The translations under genes and the position numbers were made by a program. A stretch of DNA of 64,000 nucleotides, from assembly GCF_037042905.1 (NCBI RefSeq), contig NC_087253.1:21097001-21161000 (forward strand), read 5' to 3'. Positions 57,573 through 64,000 of this stretch are shown here, piece by piece (the first letter of the stretch is position 1; the number at the start of each line of letters is the position of its first letter). The notes under the pieces are model-generated. The model did no database searches. It had not been told where the DNA came from and saw nothing but the letters and a program-made list of their open reading frames with translations. The stretch is from Lytechinus pictus. Its lineage: Eukaryota > Echinodermata > Echinoidea > Temnopleuroida > Toxopneustidae.

Positions 57573-60500
57573 CCATGATTGACTGAGATCCATTACTTTA
57601 CAATGTCTTATGTTTTACATGATATTTTGTCAAGCTATTGATTTATTGAAATGAATATTATGCATTATGAAATACACATGACATGACCATAGATTCTAAA
57701 TTCCAATCAAATTGATGTTGACTGACTAATAGTAATAGTGATAAAAGAACAAAAATATACACATGTACACCTCGCCTACTTGTAATCCTTAATAGATGCG
57801 TGTTAACTTAAAACCTTCCTTACACATTGGATATTTATAATTTAAACATTTACCAAAATTATTGAGCCTACTTGGCACTTAAAGTGCAAGTGGTAGGCCT
57901 ACATGGACTACATGAATTGCTAGTAATAATACAGCTCTTCAGAAAACATGATATTTGTTGAGGTACTACATTAGGCCTATTATTATTATCACTAAAAATA
58001 ATAACTTATGTTCACATGTATCAGTCAGGAGTCATGATTGACTCTTATTAAGCTAATTTTATGTTCAATTTTTGACAATCTTGAAATCAATAATTTTATC
58101 TCACAAATCAGAAGTCAAGTTTACTTTTTTGTACAAGTTGATTGTAGTTTGCATGGAAGAAAAAAATCAAGTTACAATGTTGTTAAAGATGATTTTGTTT
58201 TGTTTTTGTAATATTTTTTAAATGTATAACTGCCTATTGTTATTGTTAAGTACATCACATTGCCATGTACTGTCTTTTTGAACACTTGATATCATGAAAT
58301 CATGATATGTCCACTCAATCAATCTTGAAAATGATTACTTATAGACCTATTTTATTAATTAAAGTTGACTTGAGCAACATTGACTTGAATTCAGAAAAAA
58401 AAGAAGAAAAAAAAGTATTAAAGCAGACAAAGAATCTGTGATAGGACTTAGAACTATGAAAAAATACATTTTAGTCAAATTACAATTATTTTTGTCATCA
58501 ATATTCCTGATTACATGTATGTTTAAAAGGTGGAATAGTTTACCTTCACATATTTTAAATGTATCAAAGTGCCTGTATACAAGCCTGTCTGTATGTATGA
58601 TGTTGAGAAAAGGGAAAGAAGAAATAAGAGAAAACAAAACAAACAAAACGAAACAAAGCAAAAAAGAAAAAAGATAGAAGTTAGAACCAGAATGAAATGA
58701 ACAGTAATGAAACAAAAGAAAAGGGACAAGAAAAAGAAAAGGAAAACAATATATAAAGTGAAAAAGAAAAAAAAATCCATAAACAGTCAAAAAAGAAGAA
58801 AGAGATAAAAAGGAAAAGAAAAAACAAAAGAAAGTAGAATAGAAATAATGAAGGAGAAAGAAAGAACAGAAAATAAGGCAAATATGAAAAAAAGCTATCC
58901 ATCCTTTAGTTTAAAAGAACAAAAAAGCTCAAAAAAGCAGTGGCAAAAATAGTCATTTCTTGACTGGTTGTCATTCAAACCAAATATAGATTTTGAGTGT
59001 CATGTCATTACATGTAAATCAGAAACTGACAAAGTGCCAGTACAAAATTCATTTCAAATCAGAAACTTACTCTGTCTAGTGTCTACTGCCATGGCTTGAT
59101 TTTGTCTTGAAATTGAACCACATGTCATCTAACCCGACCAGATGGCATCAATTGAAAGCAATCAGATTCGGATTTTGTCCTTGATCCTGAGTTATCCAAC
59201 AGATTGATATCAATCTTTCCTTTCAAAACATCTCAATTTCACTCAGATTCATATGATTTTCATCACTATAAAAATATTCTGGAGAGGAAGACATTTCATT
59301 GATTTTACCAGAGAATTGTTCTCGGTTGTGCTTTAACCATTTATTTTTGTACCACAAGTTTGGATCGGGACAGAAAGTAGGTTTATGTAGGCCAATCTTA
59401 AAAGAAAATGAATACAAATAATTGACAAGCCCCCATGAAGCTAAAATATAACTTCATGAAAATAGAAAAATATGTAGGCCTAACTTTTACATGAAACACA
59501 AAAAAATCTACACTTAAAATTTAAATACATTTTTCAGTTTTGAAATTGAAAAAAAAAACAACTTATATATGGGCTTATTTGGGAGGAACAAGGTTTCTTC
59601 AAAATAAAAACCTAATTTGATCATTTTGAGCTAGGTCAGATCAGTATCAGACTTCAGTATTGGAACTAACTCTTTCAGAATCACATTCCATAGTTTATAT
59701 AGTGTGATGTTGTCATTGGGCTTTTAAGAGAATGACATATGATCAGTGAAATGAAATCCTATAAAATCTTCAAAATGGGTCAAGTTATCCATGATCACAT
59801 AAATAAATTGAATCTCTTTTATCAGTCTCTGGAGTTGAAACAAAAACTTGTCAAGATATGGGCCAATGTATGATAAAAAGATGACATTTGGCCCTTTGAA
59901 ATCATAATTTGATTGGTTGAATTATAATCCCTTTATCAGTCTCCTGAGTTGAAACAGATGCTTTTTCAAAATAGATATTGTGTATGTAGTACAGAACATA
60001 TTATGTTGAAAATGGGCCTTGTAGGAGACAGAGATCTATATTAATCATGATATTTTAGTAAAATATGTATAGTATTGAAAACCTTTAATGTATCACATAT
60101 ATTTAGTCTTACATGTAGAGTTGAAACAAACTTTCAGATAATATAAAAAGATAAACGTATATTACATGTATTTTAGAAAGTTAACGTTGGGCCCTATATA
60201 TTTGAAACAGAACGTTTTCAAGATATTCTGTAGGCCTACATGTAGTTGAAAATTTGACATATTGTGCACCTTTTATAGGGATCACATTTGACCCATCCAA
60301 TTAGATTTGCCCTACTTCTTCAAAGGGGGTTTTCATATTGGTTACAATGTATCTCATGTATGTATTATGTGATATACTTGAGTAAAACTAAAGGGGAAAG
60401 CCCATTCTGAATAAACATTTCCACGAAGATTTGGTGCAGAAATACTTAAGGGAAAGTAATCATTTTTCAGAGTTTGTGATATCAAATCTGTAGGGGGAAA

Positions 60501-61412
60501 GCTTCCTTCATATGGTATTGAAGATTTAGTGCAAAAGAATTATGAATTTTACAACATAGTGAATATTAGATCAATGTCCAAGTTGTTTACAAAGCTATGT
60601 ATTTTGAGTCACATACTGAGTGGTAACAATATTGGACTTTTTTGGCAATCCAATTTTGTACTTCACATTCCATTTTTTTTTTAATATTGCAAACAGTTTT
60701 GAGAATCAACCCCATGTTAGCCCTATATTATTGATTTTCAAACATGTCCTCTGTCTGAATAAAAATGTAGATGGAAAACAGAAAGTTTGAGTACTGAAGT
60801 TACATGTAATTCCAAAAAATATTTTGGTGATACGGATTCGCCAGTCAAACTTGAAAAATTTCAATAATGCCATCATCATGATTCATGAAACTTGACAGTG
60901 AACTATATATTTGTAGACTTTACTTGTAGTGAGTAGGACTGATTCTTGTATTTTGGCATATCTGGTGCTGGGCTCTACACACGTAGCTCCTACTGGGACT
61001 GGGATCATGTGGTAGAATGATCAGGTAGCGAGATTTGATGTCCTTTCGATGAGTTGGGAGTTTCATACCCATCAAAATAACTCGCTGATGGTGCCAAGTT
61101 CAATTAGGTCAGGGAACTAACTTGGAAACAGTCATGGAAAAAACTTCACTGCTTTAATAAAGTCCTACTAACTAATCAGATAATCCCCATTTAATTTTTT
61201 TTTCTTTGACGTTGGGATTTAATGTTTGTGGTACTTTGGGAAGTTTGTTGAATGTAGTAGCAGTAATTATTTAAAGTTCTGTATCTGGATTTGTCCCTGT
61301 GAATGGGGGGGGGGGGGCTGGCTGGATTCACCGCACCCTCTAGCAATTGTCCTTTATACCCCTGCCCCCCCCCCACTTTGCCTGATACAGTACATCCTCC
61401 ATCCTCAAGATT

Positions 61413-61445
61413 GTTGAAACGATTGTTGAAACGATTGTTGAAACG
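61413..61445. repeat. Three tandem copies of GATTGTTGAAAC
   Basis: A 12-base unit is repeated three times without change, with a partial copy after it. Confidence 0.9.
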
Positions 61446-61649
61446 TTCTTGAAAAATAATTGTGTTGCACAACTTGCATGTTAAGTTAAAGTTTTGGTAA
61501 TTTTGTTTTTACTTGCTGACATTTTACTTTACATGTAGATTAATTGATTGTATATGTATATGAAGCACATTCACAAAGCTAGCATTCTAAAATGCTTTAT
61601 CCTTTTTAATAATATAAGTTTTGATGATTATATCAAATATCAATTTAAT

Positions 61650-61960
61650 AATTGTGTAGCATATTAAAAATGTTCGCACCACTCCTTGCTTTCTCATGCC
61701 CTATTTAAAATTTTTCAAAATGTAGTTAAAGCTAGGGAAGCTAGTTTTGATTTTTGCGGTCCCAAATTATGGAATAGTTTACCAATTCACCTTCGATCAT
61801 GTACTTCTGTTGAATCCTTTAAAAGACATTTGAAAACATATTTATTTTTGTTGTAGTGTAACTGTAATATTGGAGAGCAATTTGTACAAAGCGCATCTAT
61901 AGAGCAATTTCAATTGATTATGTGCTATATAAGTACCAATTTATTATTATTAACCTGCAT
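61650..61960 (+). mobile_element. LINE C-terminal and 3' tail fragment
   Basis: A frame reads GPKLWNSLPIHLRSCTSVES then FKRHLKTYLFLL and stop, the C-terminus typical of CR1/L2-like ORF2. The tail has GTGCTATATAAGTACC and TTATTATT. Confidence 0.75.
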
Positions 61961-62147
61961 CTTCAATTCTTTTTTATTAGGATAGGATAGATACACACTA
62001 AAAAAAAAAATGTCCAAAAATGAAATACTGGCAATGAGAATAGATTATTCTATGGATATGGATCATTATTCTTCAAACTTGTTTTCAAATGTTAGAACCT
62101 TCAATGAAAAACCGCAATATTTCCTAAAGGTGTGTCAGAACATTGAA

Positions 62148-62232
62148 TGTTTTTAAACCTTGTCTTTGCAAGAACATAGCAAACATATATATATGTTTGC
62201 TATGTTCTTGCAAATGACAAGGTTTAAAAACA
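62148..62232. repeat. Near-perfect 85-bp palindrome
   Basis: TGTTTTTAAACCTTGTC and TTTGCAAGAACATAGCAAAC are mirrored by GTTTGCTATGTTCTTGCAAA and GACAAGGTTTAAAAACA around an ATATATAT centre, with one small mismatch. Confidence 0.93.
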
Positions 62233-63065
62233 TATATACTGCATGTATGTAGTGGAATGTGTTATTACATGTATATACTTTAATTAAAAAAAGCAAAATG
62301 TATTTGAAGTTGCCGATTATCATTTAGACAAAAGGAGAGACCGGAATTTGAGTAAGAGAAAAACATGTTTTGAAGGATGTGTTGACATGAATTTTTTGCT
62401 TCTATTATACTTTGTGCTAGCTGTGTACATGTATGTAGCTCTGATCTGATTTTCCCACGATATTTGATAATTGTGTGAAGTTGATTTTTTTTTCTTGAAC
62501 TCATCTTTGTGTCATCTTTTGATTGCTCTGAATGCAAGGTATTTGGCACCAAACACCAAGTCTTCAAGTCAAATTGGCCCTGAAATAGTAGCAAAATATG
62601 ACAAAAGTTGTTTACATCCAAAAGTTCATTCCTTGGTGTTATTTTTGAATGGATATCATTTCAGAGAAAACTTCCTTCATACTGTACACAACAAATATGT
62701 GACTCATTCATTTTGAATATTATTAATAGCAACTATTGACAAAGATTAAGGAGGAATTTTGTCTGAACTTGGGACTGGAAATAATACAAAAACTACAATA
62801 AAAAATATACTATTCAGAATGACAGAGTCCAATTCTGTTTTTCTTCTTCAATTCCTGTGACATTATTAGGGGAGTGTTTGTAATAGGTATTATTCAGTAG
62901 TTAAATAATAAAATTGGTTAATAGTTATTTGTAAAAAAGGAGTTGTGGAGCGAAAATCCCTTTTTTAAGGAATTTTCCCGTGGGAAATGATACAGCATCA
63001 TAATGGACATAAATACCTGTATGTTCATGTTGTGTAATTTATCATGCTTTGAAGATAAATTCCAG

Positions 63066-63455
63066 TTGTGGGAACGATCTCAAAATGACTCTTTACAGAA
63101 TTTAATATAATGATCACCAAAGTGTCTGTTTGTATGAATAAAAAATATGTGCCAAAGAATTCTGGAAGAAATTGTGTAATTGCTGAGAAATAAGCAAAAT
63201 AAGCGCGGATTCGGTCACTTCCGCCGGGTCTTTATTCCAGCAATAATAATACACCGTCCCACGTGTGCCTATCTGTGTTGGCGATCTTCAGTGTGATCGT
63301 TTTTATAGCTAGATATTATGATTTCACAAAGTTCAGTTTATGTAACTGTACCAGATCTAGATCCACGATGATATATCAATACTTTACCTTGGTTTTACAG
63401 ACTTTCTCACAAAATCAGTGTTTTACTGCAACTACGTTCATTTAGCTTTAACATT
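63066..63455 (+). repeat. Second copy of the repeat adjoining SDR exon 2
   Basis: It matches 37560-37930 in order (AACGATCTCAAAATGA, TGCTGAGAAATAAGC, GACTTTCTCA, CTGCAACTAC). It contains a 30-base segment with CGCGGATTCGGTCACTTCCG that the other copy lacks. Confidence 0.7.
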
Positions 63456-63896
63456 TGTAGCTGAAATCAAAGAATAAGCTCATTTAATACATGTACTTGT
63501 ATTAAAGTAAAGAGTTCATGGAGCAAAGACAAGTTGGAAGTGAAAGGGTTAAAATCTAGGCAAATATATAAAATTCTCAAGTTGTTTTGTGTGATGTGGG
63601 AATAAAATGGCATGAAATTCATATGGGAATGAAGAAAAGGGTTCATCAAAATGGACATTATTATCTAACTTAATTTTTCATATTAAAACTTATTGCAATC
63701 TAAATGAATAAAATCTGAGTAAATGGGTTGTAGAAATACCCTGAATAAAATCAAATTTTATGGATTATTTCATGTAACTGTGAAGTATGAGCCAATGTAA
63801 AAAAAACCCTCCATGTCATAAATGTAGGTCATGTATACTTTTTAGTTTTTACTTGTTTGCTTCTGGAAATGATTTACCTAAATTTGCTTGCATATG

Positions 63897-64000
63897 AAAG
63901 GACAAGTCCACCCCGACAAAAAATTGATTTGAATAAAAAGATAAAAATCCAACAATCATAACACTGAAAATTTCATCAAAATCGGATGTAAAATAAGAAA
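63897..64000. mobile_element. Left part of a TTAA-type MITE (family 2), cut by the window end
   Basis: AAAGGACAAGTCCACCCCGA then GAAAATTTCATCAAAATCGG match the start of 48031-48632. The preceding bases are ATGA rather than TTAA. Confidence 0.8.

Larger units (their letters stand above)
56946..64000. other. AT-rich DNA without recognised genes
   Basis: It contains two palindromes (57499-57572, 62148-62232), an AAG/AAAAC purine-rich tract (58385-58890), a LINE tail (61650-61960), a short tandem repeat (61413-61445), a dispersed repeat (63066-63455) and the start of a TTAA MITE (63897 onward). It is poorer in recognisable mobile elements than the rest. Confidence 0.4.

Noticed and set aside
58500-58560. 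RWNSLPSHI-like peptide suggesting another LINE C-terminus
   Set aside because: Only about nine residues resemble the LINE motif, with no FKxxLKTYLF segment or tail after it.

Overview
This window looks like nuclear DNA of an echinoderm, most likely a sea urchin. It is AT-rich, and its genes are split by GT-AG introns. It is crowded with repeat types common in marine deuterostomes: fold-back MITEs, tRNA-derived SINEs resembling the urchin SURF1 type, CR1/L2-like LINE tails, and many GGCCTA and ACATGTA strings. The species call is an inference. The two split genes and one intronless gene read cleanly as conserved metabolic enzymes. Nothing viral or bacterial was seen.

Layout. At 3841-4752, minus strand, lies a single-exon arylamine N-acetyltransferase-like gene with an intact Cys-His-Asp triad. 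At 9452-20567, plus strand, is a complete nine-exon gene for a prostaglandin reductase 1 / leukotriene B4 12-hydroxydehydrogenase-type protein (328 aa). At 35556-43067, plus strand, is a complete six-exon short-chain dehydrogenase of the RDH10/SDR16C type (304 aa). A possible signal-peptide first exon sits at 56901-56945 and would continue beyond the window. The rest, about 90 percent, is intron and intergenic DNA. It holds hAT-like elements with 8-bp target duplications, three families of TTAA-bounded fold-back elements, a 1.8-kb mariner-like element without a transposase, LINE fragments, tRNA-derived SINEs and a SINE that looks derived from 7SL RNA. It also holds large arrays of a GCGAGCGCGAAGCGCGAGC motif, four blocks of a CACAGTGTG-type satellite, and several minisatellites.

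The most striking feature is that intronic minisatellites in both split genes are built from exon-intron junctions. In the reductase gene, the splice acceptor and first ~40 bases of exon 8 have been copied about 16-17 times in tandem upstream of the real exon. In the dehydrogenase gene, the last ~30 bases of exon 5 and its GTAAGT donor have been copied about seven times downstream. The terminal exon of the same gene is also partly duplicated just after its stop codon. The real splice sites therefore sit next to a ladder of near-identical decoys. Other notable items are a perfect 84-bp-arm hairpin in intron 4 of the reductase gene and a 7SL-like SINE with a perfect 11-bp target duplication.

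The three enzymes fit xenobiotic, eicosanoid or retinoid/steroid metabolism. They are on different strands and far apart, and nothing in the sequence suggests co-regulation.
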